Assembly: GCA_011319805.1 (NCBI GenBank)
Contig: SJRY01000257.1
Span: forward strand, 124,001 to 188,000
Source of the DNA: Macrocybe gigantea
Lineage: Eukaryota; Basidiomycota; Agaricomycetes; Agaricales; Callistosporiaceae
DNA: 64,000 bases
Direction: 5' to 3'
The stretch's first letter is position 1; the number at the start of each line of letters is the position of its first letter. Under the pieces are notes generated by a model, which saw only the letters and a list, made by a program, of their open reading frames with translations, did not search any database and was not told the DNA's origin. Below, one piece after another: positions 1-12,410 of this stretch. A program made the translations under genes and the position numbers.

Positions 1-1031
1 GTCGAGAGCCCAGGCCTTGTTAGAAACGGACTCGAGATCAGACAGTCTAAAGACGTTAGGCCAGAGACTAAACACCAGCTGTAAAGACGCAGGAGGTGGG
101 GGCTAATGCTCCGGCTCATCATCGGAGTTAAGGCCAAGGAAAAGATGCCCGATTTTCGCAAGCACGTCGTTGTCCTATAGGTGGACTGAGATGGGTGTAA
201 CTAAAAGTAGATCCATCAGTTGCAGTTGACGTGAACGACAAGTGCGCTCTTGACGAGCTTCTCGCGTAGGGGAGAAACCAAGGTTAGACTCCACGAGGGA
301 TGAGGGATGGGAGATTAAAGAATGAAGATGAAGAAGGGAAGATGATCGGAAAATCAATCTGCCAGTTTATAAACTGCTTGTGTGGCGTTTAAGTCTCATA
401 TTTTATGAGAAGCTGACGTGTCTCGTGAGCCAAAGGCGACGTAGAAGAATATTATATCGGTGTCCCGTGCGCCACGTTGTTCACACAGACGTTGGCAGGC
501 GAGCTACATGGAGAAGTCTGGTGGTGCATATCGGCGGTTGCCCAGGTCCATTCCAGGAGCGTTTATGATGAATAAGCCCAAGATATACAGAATTCGTGAG
601 AGTTAAAGGGTCTGATGAGAGAAGCATACCCATTGGATTAGAGTGAATAAGAATTCCACTTAAGAAGGGCGTTGCAAGTGTTGGAGTGTCCCGCAACCGT
701 TCCACCGACTGCACATGACCATCGCGGCCGCCGAACGTTTTGTCCATTAGCGAGAGCAGTTTCCTGGCATCTGATCGCAGTAAGGCAGGTACCTTTGTCG
801 TATCGGCCTGCTCATGGTCAAGAACATAGAGGTACGCGCTCGTCAGCGTCGCTGGTTTACTGAGGGTCATTGGGAAGGAAAGGACACGTGATATCAGATG
901 ACTAATCCGGAGTGCAAGGCACACTGAATATTTGGGACGAAAGGGGATGTTCATGACGCTTCCATGACCTCAGCTGCCCGTCGTCCCCACCAACATTAGT
1001 GGTCTGATCTCGCCGGCGAACACGATATCCA
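1..1031. other. Left edge, no confident gene
   Basis: No recognisable protein family was found here. The minus strand carries an open frame of about 130-157 codons (954 down to 481, with an ATG at 871), for example with the stretch VPALLRSDARKLLSLMDKTF. It has no family I recognise and no clear splice structure, so it is left as a possible hypothetical gene. The last ~70 bases should hold the promoter and 5' UTR of the kinase gene that begins at 1032. Confidence 0.4.
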
Positions 1032-4000
1032 ATGGCGGACCAGAAAGCCCTGCCAGTTACTCCCGCGAGCCTTGCTGCGCTCTCGGTCGACGCCAGGTCT
1101 CACCGGTCACGCCTCGTGCGGTATTTCTTGTCAGAACTACCCGACCCCGGAATAAAGAACAGCGTAGACGACTGGGCATTTGCGATTGATAAGTCTCTGG
1201 ATGAGCTAGGGCAGTGTATGGCAGAAAATGATTGGTTGGGCGAGATCAGGGAGTCGAGAGAAGTCCGACGGAGGTTGAAGAGACAGCAAGCCCGTGTTGA
1301 CAAGGAAGCCGCGGCGCAAGAGACGGTCAAACCGAAGAAGCTTTCAAAGCCCAGTGCCTCACTTGTGAGCGTGGCAAGTTCGAGCACCACTGGTAAATGT
1401 GTTGAGGAGAGTGTCCTTCCGCAGCAAGATCCTCTGAAGCCTATTTGTTCGCGTCCCGATTCCATCGCTTCCAAAGGGTATCGCAAACGTCTTTTAATAT
1501 GCATCGCGCCTTTGGGTAGCCGGATTCTCGTCGCCCCTCCGAAGAATACTTCTGAACCCACTCACTTAAGGCCGATTTGTTCATTCGTGGCGGAACAGTC
1601 GTCAGACGAAGGCACCATAGTCATTGGAGATAACAGAGGTCTTATTGCATCATTTTCATTCTCTCTTATCTGACATTTCTTTATCTCAGGCACTGACAGT
1701 GATGATGCTTCTGAAATATTGGGAGGCACCTTCGTTCTTCGAGGCGTAAATTCGTTTTCACAACATCAACTTCTTTCCGGCGTCCTTCAGATTTCGATAT
1801 ATTTGCACCTCTCTCTCGTTCTAGAACAACATCTATTTTTGGACTCGAATGTATATCTCTTCTTCAAAGACCCAAGATGCCGCCCTCGTTACCTTCGGCT
1901 CCAAGCCAGCTAATACCTGAGCGGATCATCGCACCGGAGACAAAGCCACGGAAATACAGTTCCTTCCTACCATCGGGTCTGATGTCTCTGTTTTCTCCGA
2001 AGTCCAGTATGGGACACCGCTCGAGGACTATCATGCCTATTATGGGCCGTGCTGGCTCACTCGACTTTGGAACTGATAGACCTCCACTACAGCAACAGCT
2101 CAAGCATGACGGCGGCTCGCGCCGGTCTTCGTTCGAGGGCGGAAAGGGGCGGCTTCGACGGCTCTCTCTCATCGGCGAAAGGCGACCCTCTATCAAACAG
2201 AAGGAAGAGCCTAAGCCGAAACCTGCAGAAGGCCCGCCTTTTGACTCAATCTTGCATGATTTAGAAGAAAACGGGGAATTGCTTTCGACTTCTCCTGGCG
2301 TCCGTATACCTGTCCCTGGCCTCATTGTTGAACTGGCTGAAAAAGAAAGGAAGAATCCTTCTCGCCGGCTCAAGGGCGACGAGAGGTGCGGGCTTAGTAG
2401 TCTGCTCGGTTGGGAAGGCAAGGAATCCCGGGCTAAGGGCATGATGGGGATGCAGGGCTTTCTGCGGCATCAAGGCTTCTCAATGAAACTGTCCCGTCAC
2501 ATCCCGTCTACGTCGGACGCCGCCCCATCCTCTGATAACACCTCATCGTCTTCCATTCAGCTTTCAAATACTTTTCTGTACACCTCATGTGGATGGCCGA
2601 CCCATAAGTCGTATTGTTACTACTCGGACTCTGACGATTCCGCACTGGGCGAGAAGATCTTGAACCTCGTGGACAAGGCAACGGAGCACTGTTCTGAACC
2701 AGGTTGCCAATATACGCAAGGCCGGCACGAGCTCAGGCTCGCGCACAATGATATCCGAATTGCGGTCAACATTGAAGAGCACTCAGAACTCCGCACAGAC
2801 ACCAGCCGGGCAGATTCCATTCAGATATGGGAGAGCTGCTTGATCTGTCGCGTGGCATCCAAGCGCAGGGAGATGAGTGACGGCACATAGTAAGCCCCTG
2901 TTGTAGTTGTTTTAGAGCTTTTGTTGAAACGGGTTCATGAACGACCAGCCTCCACTCGTTCGGCAAGTTTCTTGAGCTCCTTATTTACTCGGCGAAGTTC
3001 TGTCAGCCTGTCGCGCCCTTGTGCGAACACACGACGCCTCCACCGCACCCGTGGCCCACTCTGCCCGCGTCCCGGCTGAACATCGTCCGTAACTTCTCGA
3101 CACGCACGCATACGGTGTCATTTGCGCTAGCTGCAGTGCAAGATATCTACGAGCTGCGCGTGCCGAAGCTGCAGATTGTCTCGGGGCCGTATGCGCCGAC
3201 AGGGGGCCCGGGTACGGGAACGGATGTTGAGGACGACAGGAAGCTGCTTAGACGCGAAATCAAGCGGTGGTGGGAGAGTATATCCGATCATATGGACAAA
3301 TTGGTGAGTTGCCGCTTCCTTCTCCTGGCGACATACCTTATCTGGGATCCTCTGGATGTAGGAATCGATTGTCGGCATCGACGAGACGGACGTGCCGCTC
3401 AAGCCCTTGCCCCGTCTTCCCTCAACAGACGATGCCTACGATGATCCAGTGGCATACAGCCAGGGCGAACCCTCGGAATCCACAACGCCATGCGCTTCCT
3501 CCTCAGCCTCCCCAAAGGCTTCTTCAATGGTAGCACCAACGGATGCCCACCAAGGCTATCAGCCCCGCGACGGCAAGACGCCAACGCAGCACACCGTCAG
3601 CTTGCCTGCTGCCAGTCTCTCCTCCGCCTCGCAGGTCTCGCTGACGACGCCCGTGCAGCGCCTGTCGAACATGCGCCAGACGTTCCACCGCACCGAGCAG
3701 TCGCTGTACGCCCAGGTCGCCAAGACGCCGGCTGCATCACTTAATGATGCGCGGCGGTCCTTCCTGTATGCGGCCAAGGGCGCGCAGAAGAGGCTCGCGG
3801 CGTGGGAGAAGAAGCATATACCCCCAGCCCCGAGGAGGCGATTTCAGGGGACAATACAGAGCCAGAATGGTGGGCCAAGGGCTGTCACGCCGTGCCTGGC
3901 GGCAATGTCATTGTTCGAGAAGACGACTGGGGCAGCATCATCTCCTATACGTTAAGGTAAGCGAGACAGTGCTTGAAACGTTGCAGAATGCTTACCCGAT

Positions 4001-6081
4001 CACAGCACGTCAGACTATCATCATGAGTTGGGCGGCATGTCCGTAGTGAAGATGGCGTCGGAGCCGACTGCTCAGACACAGGATTCCTCGACATCCGGAT
4101 CCAAGTCCTCATCATTCTTCTTCTCAGGCTACAAGCTGTTCGCGACGACGCCCGTCGCGCAGCCCGATCCCGACCAGGAAGACGTCACCTGGAGCGAGCC
4201 CGAGGCCTTTTCATCTGTCATCTCGCGCAAGGACTACTCCCGGGACTCGGCGACGCTCCTCTCTATCCGTGAGGTTCTGCGCCAGAATCCGCACAAACCC
4301 GCCGTGGACGGTGTCGCGTCGCCCCGGTACGGCTCACTTAACACTAGCAAGCCGGGCATCAGCACGCTGCCATCTGCGTGGGCTAAGCCAGAGGTGCAGA
4401 TCAGCATGGACGCCGCCGGGGGACAGGTCAGCACGATGCCCGACACCGTCGAGTCGGCAGGCAAGTTGCTGCAAGAGCTCGATTTGGCGAAGTCACACCC
4501 CAATGCAAGTTCCATCTCATCAGGCGCATCAGAGGCCGGAGGCTCTGAGCCACCTCCTGAGCAGCCCGAGCAGGCATCGTCTGGGATGTCTTCTGAGAGC
4601 GATGTCACGATCGGCAAGGGTGTAGAGAGCAGGGAACAGGACTCTGAATGTGCCCCTGGTCTCTCGAAGAATTCACAGAGCCAGACCGGACCTGATGCAG
4701 TGGATGAGGGAAGAGATGCAGCAGAGACGGAGTCAAGGTCTCAGGGAAGCACTTCTTCCTTTACCAACACCCTGAGTAGTGGGTTTCACAACGCACTTCG
4801 CTACGTCATCACCGCTGGAGAACCGCCGCGGCCGTCGTCGCCGTCTTTGAAGAGCCAACACGGTCTGCTCGCCGCTGACGGCAATGTGATCGAAGAACGG
4901 CCGCACATCAAATATGATTGGACAGTGGGCAACCGGCTCAAATTTAGCTGCACGGTGTATTATGCCAAGCAGTTCGACATAATGCGGAAACGGTGCGGCA
5001 TCGCGGACATCTATGTTCGGAGCCTATCTCGCAGCTCAAACTGGTCAGCCGAAGGGGGGAAGAGCAAGTCGGTATTTTGGAAGACGTGGGACGAGCGTTT
5101 CATCGTCAAGACTTTGATCGATGCTTGGAACGTGGATGACCTGTAGGTTTTGTTTCTCCCATATGACGGCACTACGCTCACAACGTCTTAGACAAGCCTT
5201 GGTTGAGTTGGCACCGTCGTACTTCCGGTACATGGAAGCCACTACGAGCAAGCCCACCGTTCTTGCTAAGATGATGGGATTCTACACCGTCGAGATCCGC
5301 AACCTCGAGACAGGGTCGGTCCAATCGAAGGCTGACTTGGTGGTAATGGAGAATGTGTTCTACAGCCAGAAGGTCGTCAAAACGTTTGATCTGAAAGGCA
5401 TACACGGCCGGAAAGTCAAGGCTTCTAGCAGAGGAAAAGGTAGTCAAATTCCTCGGACGCTGTTTGATGGAGAGTGGATTGAAGGTACGTTGTTCCTATG
5501 ACGGGCGTTCCCACATACCCTCATCCCAACCACATCAGGTCAGCAAAAGGCGATGGTGCTCGTGCGACCCCATTCGAAGCATGTCCTCCGGGCAGCAGTC
5601 AGGAGCGACAGCGAATTTCTAGCTAAGAGCAATATTATGGACTACTCGTGCGTCGCTTGGACTCTGCCAGTGCGGCAGTATGCTCACGTATTATATAGTC
5701 TCCTCGTGGGGATCGACGAGGAAAACAAGCAGATTGCCTGCGGCCTCGTTGACACGATTGGTCAGTTCTTTGCACCTCTGAAGTCGGCTGTTCTTGATGT
5801 GCATGCCGTTGGATAGGGAGCTATACTTTCGCCAAAACGCTTGAATATAAGGCGAAGCATGGGCTGAACGTTGGGAAAGAAGTCACCGTTGTCCCACCAG
5901 CCGAGTATCAGAAGAGATTCGTCAGTGCTCTGGATGGATACTTTTTGGCTTGTCCTGGTACGTCATCTAGTCCTCTGTGATTTACGATGATGTTGATTAT
6001 TTCTCGATAGACAAATGGTCGAAACCTGCCGACGAATCATCCATCATCAACGATCCAGATAAATTACCGAGCGTTTTATAA
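1032..6081 (+). CDS. Short type III phosphatidylinositol phosphate kinase (Fab1/PIKfyve-like)
   Basis: Predicted to phosphorylate phosphatidylinositol 3-phosphate on the 5-position at endosome or vacuole membranes, as Fab1 does. The C-terminal catalytic domain is clear: CTVYYAKQFD, YVRSLSRSSNW, LAPSYFRYM, GFYTVEIRNLETG, KTFDLKGIHGRK, SNIMDYSLLVGID, ACGLVDTIGSYTFAKTLEYK and DGYFLACPDKWSKP. Upstream lies the Fab1 cysteine-rich region (CSEPGCQYTQGRHELR, WESCLICR, SDGTYLHSFGKFLELLIYS, then EWWAKGCHAVPGGNVIVRED). Introns read at 2891-2948, 3304-3361, 3957-4005, 5143-5191, about 5486-5538, 5648-5698, about 5762-5816 and about 5957-6010. The N-terminal exons (1032 to about 1900) are less certain; an intron at about 1640-1689 fits. 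No FYVE zinc finger and no CCT/TCP1 chaperonin-like domain is visible, so it is much shorter than canonical Fab1. The frame shifts by one base at a C5 tract at 3821-3825; one more C gives a continuous protein. Confidence 0.9.
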
Positions 6082-7457
6082 CAGTTTTAATTGTGGCCCA
6101 GTATCCACAACTTCTCTTCTTGCCCTTAATTGATCACCCATGTTCTTCTTGTTCATGTATGGGGACGGACTTCGTTTCATTGTTTGTCATCTTAATATTA
6201 ACTTATTACCTTGTACAGTTCGTACTACCTTACGTTTCTGGACTACCACGTTACCATAGGGTTTCAGTACTTCAGCCCATAATGTGCATACAAGAGAGAA
6301 TGAGATACAGTGGCTATATAAAAGTGAACATTCCGCTGCGAAGACCTGTGAGAACCAATATCTCAGCAGCCCGATGCGATGAATTGAAGACGGATGAGTG
6401 ACGAGTGACCAAGTGCCCATGGGCCAGAAGACCGGCATCATTGCGCGTCCAGGTCAGGCATGCAGTGGTATATGCTTCTTCATAGTCAGTTCCTGCGATC
6501 CAAAGTTGAGTGCATTCCTAAATCAGGTATGTCTCTCTGCATTTGTGTCAGGTTTAGGGCCAGGCGAACGTTAAGACGTTAGTTCTCTATCCAGTACTCC
6601 AAGGTGTCCGTGTCTAGCGAGTCGGGAAACTCTGATTGGTGTGTCAGAAGCTCACTTCAGCCTGCATGTTCATGAGATTTTCAGTTGGAACTGGCGGTCG
6701 TTCCGCCTCCAATGCGTCCACAGCACCAACAGTGTCCTTTGCAGTTTGAACACTTCCATAATTCCACCTGTCACATAGAATCAACTCCTCGGACATTCCA
6801 TGACGGCCTGCCAAAGGGGGAGAGTCAAGTCGTTGATGTTTGAAGCGATGCTGCTGCACATGGTGACAGTGACGGTATATGTCGAGCTCGAGTGTGGCGG
6901 AGAAGAAACAAACCTGTGTTTTCAGATATACTAGATACACCCACCTTAGACAATTATGCATCTCGTTTATGATCGAGGGCCTCGCCTTTAGCACCTTTCT
7001 CACATTCCGATACCAGTACGTGTGTTATTTCCTCCCAACAGCCGGGGAGCACAGTCCAAACACACACTGAGTATGAACAAGCAAGTACTATTCGACAGCA
7101 ACAATTATATACTTTTACACCTCCAAATATCTTCTAGAGCAGAAGCAGAAGCAGAAGGAAAACGGGAAATGGGAAAGTTGGAGACGAAAGAAGACAAGAA
7201 AGGGAAATGGGATATGGCGAGCAACAAGACACTCTCAGATATAACGCGCGACGTAGAAAGCATACAGAGTAGCTAGCGAGTAGAAGGATAGGCCTAAAAG
7301 AAAAAAGATAGGAACCAGATCGACAAATATATATTCTCTGTATCTCGTGAGCTTTTTATGTGTGTAGCAGCAGTTTTCGCCTCCCGCACCCGACTCCCGT
7401 CTCTAGATCAAAAGTCCAAAAAAAAAGGAGAGAAGGAAACCCGAAATGGATCAGCCA
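6082..7457. other. Intergenic region between kinase and xylulokinase
   Basis: This stretch lies between the 3' ends of two convergent genes. No conserved protein or RNA gene could be supported. It has AT-rich and purine-rich runs (for example about 7138-7320) that fit 3' UTRs. Short open frames on both strands look random. Confidence 0.5.
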
Positions 7458-10400
7458 TCAAACGATGCCCTTGATAAGGAGCCCTTCGAGGCGGCAATAC
7501 TCTGGCACGATGGCGGCGTACGTCATGAACGCGTCCACGTCCGGTTCAGCGACCTTGGCGAGGCCGATCTGCGCCTCTGCGTCCGCGGTGGGCAGCGCCA
7601 CGACGGGCGTCAGAGGCGTCGGCGTAGTGGGTGTCGTCGCCGACGCCGCCGCCGCTGAGTTCCCGTTGGCGGTCACGGTCATGGCCGCATGTGCCCCCGC
7701 GCCCCCACCGGAACCGAGGACGCCCGGGTTCCCCAGCGTCAGATCTGGTGTCGTGTATGCTGTCGACGGCACCGCGCCCGCGCTGCTGCTGGTAGAAGTG
7801 GTCGACGAGACCGTGTCCACCGTCGAGCTCGTCTGTGTCCTAAGGCGCGGGCCTCCTCCACTCGCTGACGTGCTGCCGACCCCCACATCATGTCCGAGTG
7901 CTCCAAAAACGCCACCGCCTATAATGCCCGGATGGTGCAACGCGCCCGCACCGCCATGTCTCTCCCGTTCAAGCATCTCGTCTTCATCCTCCTCAACGAG
8001 CACTGTAGCGCCGAGGCCTGACCTGGTCCCATACGGCGTGCTCGCGCCACTATTCGCACCACTGCTCCCGCTCACATGCCCAGGCGCGCCGGTGCCCGCA
8101 GCACCAGGAACCCCAAGGCCGACCATGCCCACACCAACCGGGTTCACATTCGTCCTGAGCGGCATCCCGCCCGTCGCGATCCACCTCTTTCCCAACAAAC
8201 GCTTCATCTCATCCTCAAACACAGACAGCCCTCCTACGCCGACTTCGCGGCCCCACACCCAGCGGGCGACGAAGCTGCTGCCGAGCGCCGCGCGCCCGGG
8301 GAAGCCCTGCGCAGGCGCGTTGCGATGCGGCGAGATCTGCGCCGAGTCGATCTGCGTATTCGGCGCGAACACAGGCGCGTTGAACACGTCCCCAATCAGG
8401 TTCGCTACGCTCGGAAAGTTTGCCGCCGCGCCCGTCGCAAGCACGCGCGAGGGAAGAGGCGTGTGGTCGTACGGGTCGAATGCCAAGCCGAGGCTGGACG
8501 TCGTCGATGCCGTTGAGCGCCCGCTCCCCGGTGGGACGCTCGGTGCGGGGCTGATTCCTCCGCCTCTGCGGCCTGAGCCGAGCAGGCCCATAGAGATCAT
8601 GCGGGACCACTTGACGCGGAAGGAAAGGATCTGACTCTCGAGCAAGCAACGCGGATTAGCACGCAGGTCACGGAACTCGTTGACCTTGATGCCTGTCTCG
8701 AATCGATAAATACCCTTGACGTGCGAGAAAGGGTAGCTGTCGCCTTGAAGGTGCCAGAAACTGAATAGTTTGTCATCCAGGCTAATAAAGGCCAATGAGT
8801 TGGGTTGGAAAGGACATCAATTGTCTATTTCCTGGATGCGTATTGCTCACCCTATGGATCCACCCGGTGGGACGATAGCCACGAGGCGGTCGAACGCGCT
8901 CCAACTCTTGGTATACATGTCGCGCACAAGAGCTCGAGGACATCGGCATTTCTGCCACGGAAATATAGTACAAGTTCGGCAAAATGCAAATAACAACGTA
9001 CCTGCTTATCAAAACAGCAATATACCGCTTCTTCTCGCCGCTGTCTTGCGCGGGGTGTGGAAAGAGGCTATACAGCCGTGTCGGGACGTAATGTTGCGCA
9101 GGGTCAGTAAAACATCCATTGGACCGAGTGAAAGAACCGCATCGTTTGGAGAAGGGCACAAAGAGAGGTATGATGAAAGGAAATCACATGTGAAGGGGTA
9201 ACAATTGTTTCTGCAACCAGCTGTGATCAGCTCCATCGATGGCTTGCATGATGGTGAAGTCTCACCTGGATCGAAACCATATCGTTCTACGAGGTATCTC
9301 GACACGTTCCCAGCACGCCGTCCGCCGCCCGACACATCCACATCGCCGAGCCACCCGCGGACCCTCCTTCCCTCCTCCCGGCTGCCGCCAACAATATCCA
9401 ACATCATCTCATCCCAATACCCTTGCTGCGACGGTGCGGCAGGGCTGCTCGGCGATGAAGCGTTAGAGTTGGCTCCATGGACCCACATACCAGTAGCGCA
9501 TGCCTCGGCCTCACCCATGGCCACCCACTTGCCTATGACGAGGCTAGCGAGGAACGCGCTCGCGAGTTGTACGCGGCCGGTGCGTGCCCAAACGTCCTGG
9601 GGCCACGTCTCGCGTACGCGCAACATCTGTGCGGCGATGAGCGAGGCATGGGCAGACGTGCCTACGCGGGCGGCCATGTGATCGGGCCCTCCAAGGAGGG
9701 ACTCAATCGCGAGCGCATGCGAATGCGAAGACGTGTCCTGAGCAACTGGCGTGTTTGGGAGAGAAAACGAGTGAGCGGGGAAATGGGTATGAAGAGGAAG
9801 ATGTGGGTCTAGTGAAGAAAGAGAGGGAATGGGCATCGACTTCCACCAGACCAGGGCATGCTAAGATAAGAACGAAATTGAGTAAGGTTCATTAAAATAT
9901 TCTACGATTGCTGACCTGGGAAGCTCCTCCGATGGAGCGTATCCGCGAGACGTCGTAGTTTCGGCGCAATTTCTCAAGCAGGAGGTCTATAATCACGTGA
10001 CGTAGTCGAGGTCGATCAGAGATCGTTGCACGTGTCGACGGAAACGGGGCAAAAGAAAAAAAATGACCAAAAAAAGAGAACAAAAAAAGGACAGATCAGT
10101 GCCATCGGTCTCGCATGATGACACCGAGGCACGGCAAAAAATTTGGTTCCGCTGTTTGGCCGTGGAGAGAGTGGAGAAAGAGCGTGGCTACTCACCGAGC
10201 CCTTTAATCCACATCTCGACGGGCGTCGTGTATGCGTCTCCTGGCGTCGTGAATATGCCGCCCTGCGTCCTGCACGGCATCGAGGAGCGCCGGCGCGTGA
10301 GGGGTGCAGCGGAAAAATGATAAGCAGATGAGAAGCGCAGAGGTCACCAACGGGCGGACGATGAGCGTGAGATCTCGAGGCTCAGAACAGGATTCAGCAC

Positions 10401-10550
10401 GCACTGGTATTCCGACAGCTCGATGTCAAAGTCGACGCACTCCACCCCAACGAGCTCGAGGCTCTCATCCACGATGGTGGCCCTCAGCTGGTCGGTGGCC
10501 AGCTCGATGCCCAAGAAGAGCGCCTGTCCGGTTTTTGGCACTGCTGGCAT
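7458..10550 (-). CDS. XKS1: D-xylulose kinase (FGGY family)
   Basis: Phosphorylates D-xylulose to xylulose 5-phosphate, linking pentose catabolism to the pentose phosphate pathway in the cytosol. The ATG is at 10550. The N-terminal sugar kinase fold starts at ALFLGIELATDQLRATIVDE; later exons give QGGIFTTPGDAYTTPVEMWI, SRIRSIGGASQ, HALVWWKSM, VSGGGRRAGNVSRYLVERYG, CPSPNDAVLSLGPMDVLLT, FWHLQGDSYPFSHVKGIYRF, GIKVNEFRDLRANPRCLLES, VLATGAAANFPSVANLIGDV and a conserved C-terminus ending in AIVPEYCRLEGLLIKGIV. Introns separate exons near 10404-10265, 10195-10010, 9900-9860, 9255-9205, 9010-8980 and 8860-8800. An insertion of about 130 Gly/Ala/Thr/Ser-rich residues with an acidic stretch (about 7560-8110) splits the C-terminal lobe from the final motif. 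Long open frames on the opposite strand over this GC-rich exon are shadows. Confidence 0.93.
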
Positions 10551-12410
10551 TTTTTTGGAACGTGGCAGGAGAGTTGCAGGTATGGTATTTTGCACGTCCG
10601 AGAGAGCAATGGTATCAGAGCGTTTGGTATCGTCAAACAAGGTTGGTATTCAGGGTGATGCCGTTTCTACGATCACGAATGGAGCTGGACGGACGTTTCT
10701 TGACAAGCGCGTGACGTGGACCGGCGATAGACCTTGGAGAAGCTGGAAACGAGGAAGAAAGGAACGAGCCGTCGTGTCCGTTCAACCGCGCAGTCTCTTG
10801 GAAGAAAAAAATGAAAACGAAATAAAGAAAAACCAAAGAAAATAACAAAAAAGAGTCGACAGGGTTTCGTTGGTAGTTGGACTCCAAGAATTGACTAAAA
10901 CGGGCTCAATCAGAAATTACAGAAATTTCATCCCTGTCAAACGGAAAAAAAAAATACGAAAACGTTTCTCCGTCCGCGCTTCTGCCGATCCGGCCGGCTG
11001 AAGTAAGCAGACTTCGCATTTTGCCGCATTACGGCTTGGGAACGGCATCATTGCACCGTGAACTCTTCATGAACAATTGCAGTCGTTTTCTCTTTGAGCT
11101 GACCCGATACGCTTTCATTCAGGCCAAGCAATAGGATTCATTATGCCTCTGGCCGAACCAGTTAAACATTTCAACGTCATGCTGCCTCCAACTTTCTCGC
11201 AAAACAACGGCTAATTGCATTTTCGTATTCGGTTCGCCTGGGATGTAAGTTTTAATCTCTACAGCGAAGGACGACATTAAGGCGCAAAGATGATGCAAAT
11301 TAAAATAAGGCTCTATCGCCTCCCTGTGGTTGCGTACTGATTTATGGCGTTTTGGCAATGATGTTTTTTTGTTCTTAGCGTTCATGACCAAAACCGTCGC
11401 CAGCGGACTTGAACAAGGCGCTCCAAGACAACTGTTGTATCCTCGTCAATGCGTAAAGTAAGAAAGTTCATCAGAATGTAACCACGAACCTGCGCCGGTC
11501 GCGCCACCGTTTGCTTGCGCGTTTCGCCCAGAGCTGTGCCTCTTGGCGAACACTCGACTTATCACCACCGGTCCCCATGCCTACCTCCCGCACTCCTGCT
11601 ACGCCGCCCGCCGTCGCAGGCGCAGCGTGAGTCCAACATGCTGTGACTACCTGGACTTGTATCTCTCCTTGGCAGACGAGCTCATGAAGGCGCAGTTTGG
11701 GCTCATCTGACTCGAGTAGTCGATGCGCGTGCGGCACAGGATCGTGCGTGGTATTTAATAAGTGCTCATTTTTATTTTCTATCATATATTCTCTTTTCGT
11801 GCTAGCCAGACGGTTGTTCACAGACTTCTCACGCACAATGTCCCGACCACGAAGACACGTCGTGAAAAGTGGGTCACCCAGGCACATACTATACAAGCCT
11901 TAAATAAAGAGGTTCTTAGAACTGGGAATCGTGAGCGTGCAAAGGTACACCATCGAAAGATGTGATCGATGGCGGCTGACGTACGGTTACTGGTCTTCAG
12001 TATTCTGATCTTTTTTTTTTTTAAAAAAAGATTTGCTAAATTACTTCCATACGATTGTTTTTCAGAGACTGCGGCATCCATGATTGTCAAGGCATTCGCA
12101 ATGGTCTTTGAGAACAGCGTCGACCTCACACTAACCCACCATCTGTCGAAGATCAAAAACAGAAGCTTGTTCCCCCGTGGTTATCATCTCATCGTCCTTC
12201 TCCGCCCGTGCCAGTCGCTCAACGTATGACAAGCTGATAACATCATTTCTTTTAACACACACTTGTTTCTCTTCCTACGATCCTTACCACGCCTCCAATG
12301 AGCGTTTGGGACACCTGCAACTATAAATACTCCACATCGTCGTTTCGTCTGGCCAGGACTTCGTCCCCCCTCCCTCACGACCTCACGCGGGCTCTTAACC
12401 TCGGAGCAGC
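10551..12410. other. Intergenic region between divergent xylulokinase and DUF6533 genes
   Basis: About 1.9 kb with no recognisable gene. It contains several A-tracts (10801-10850, 10940-10960), a T10/A7 block at 12011-12028, and promoter sequence for two divergent genes. The open frames at 11119-11391 and 11471-11896 (minus) have no family resemblance or splice logic. Confidence 0.5.
12322..12329 (+). promoter_or_regulatory. TATA box-like element
   Basis: The sequence TATAAATA lies about 82-89 bases before the ATG at 12411. That spacing is plausible for a fungal core promoter, and it is the only good TATA match close to this gene. Confidence 0.5.

Noticed and set aside
7360..8634. Plus-strand open frame of 424 codons
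   Set aside because: It is the complement of the GC-rich xylulokinase exon and has low-complexity composition; the minus strand has the conserved protein.
12011..12028. T-tract followed by A-tract as a terminator hairpin
   Set aside because: Eukaryotic sequence; simple T/A runs here do not define a terminator.
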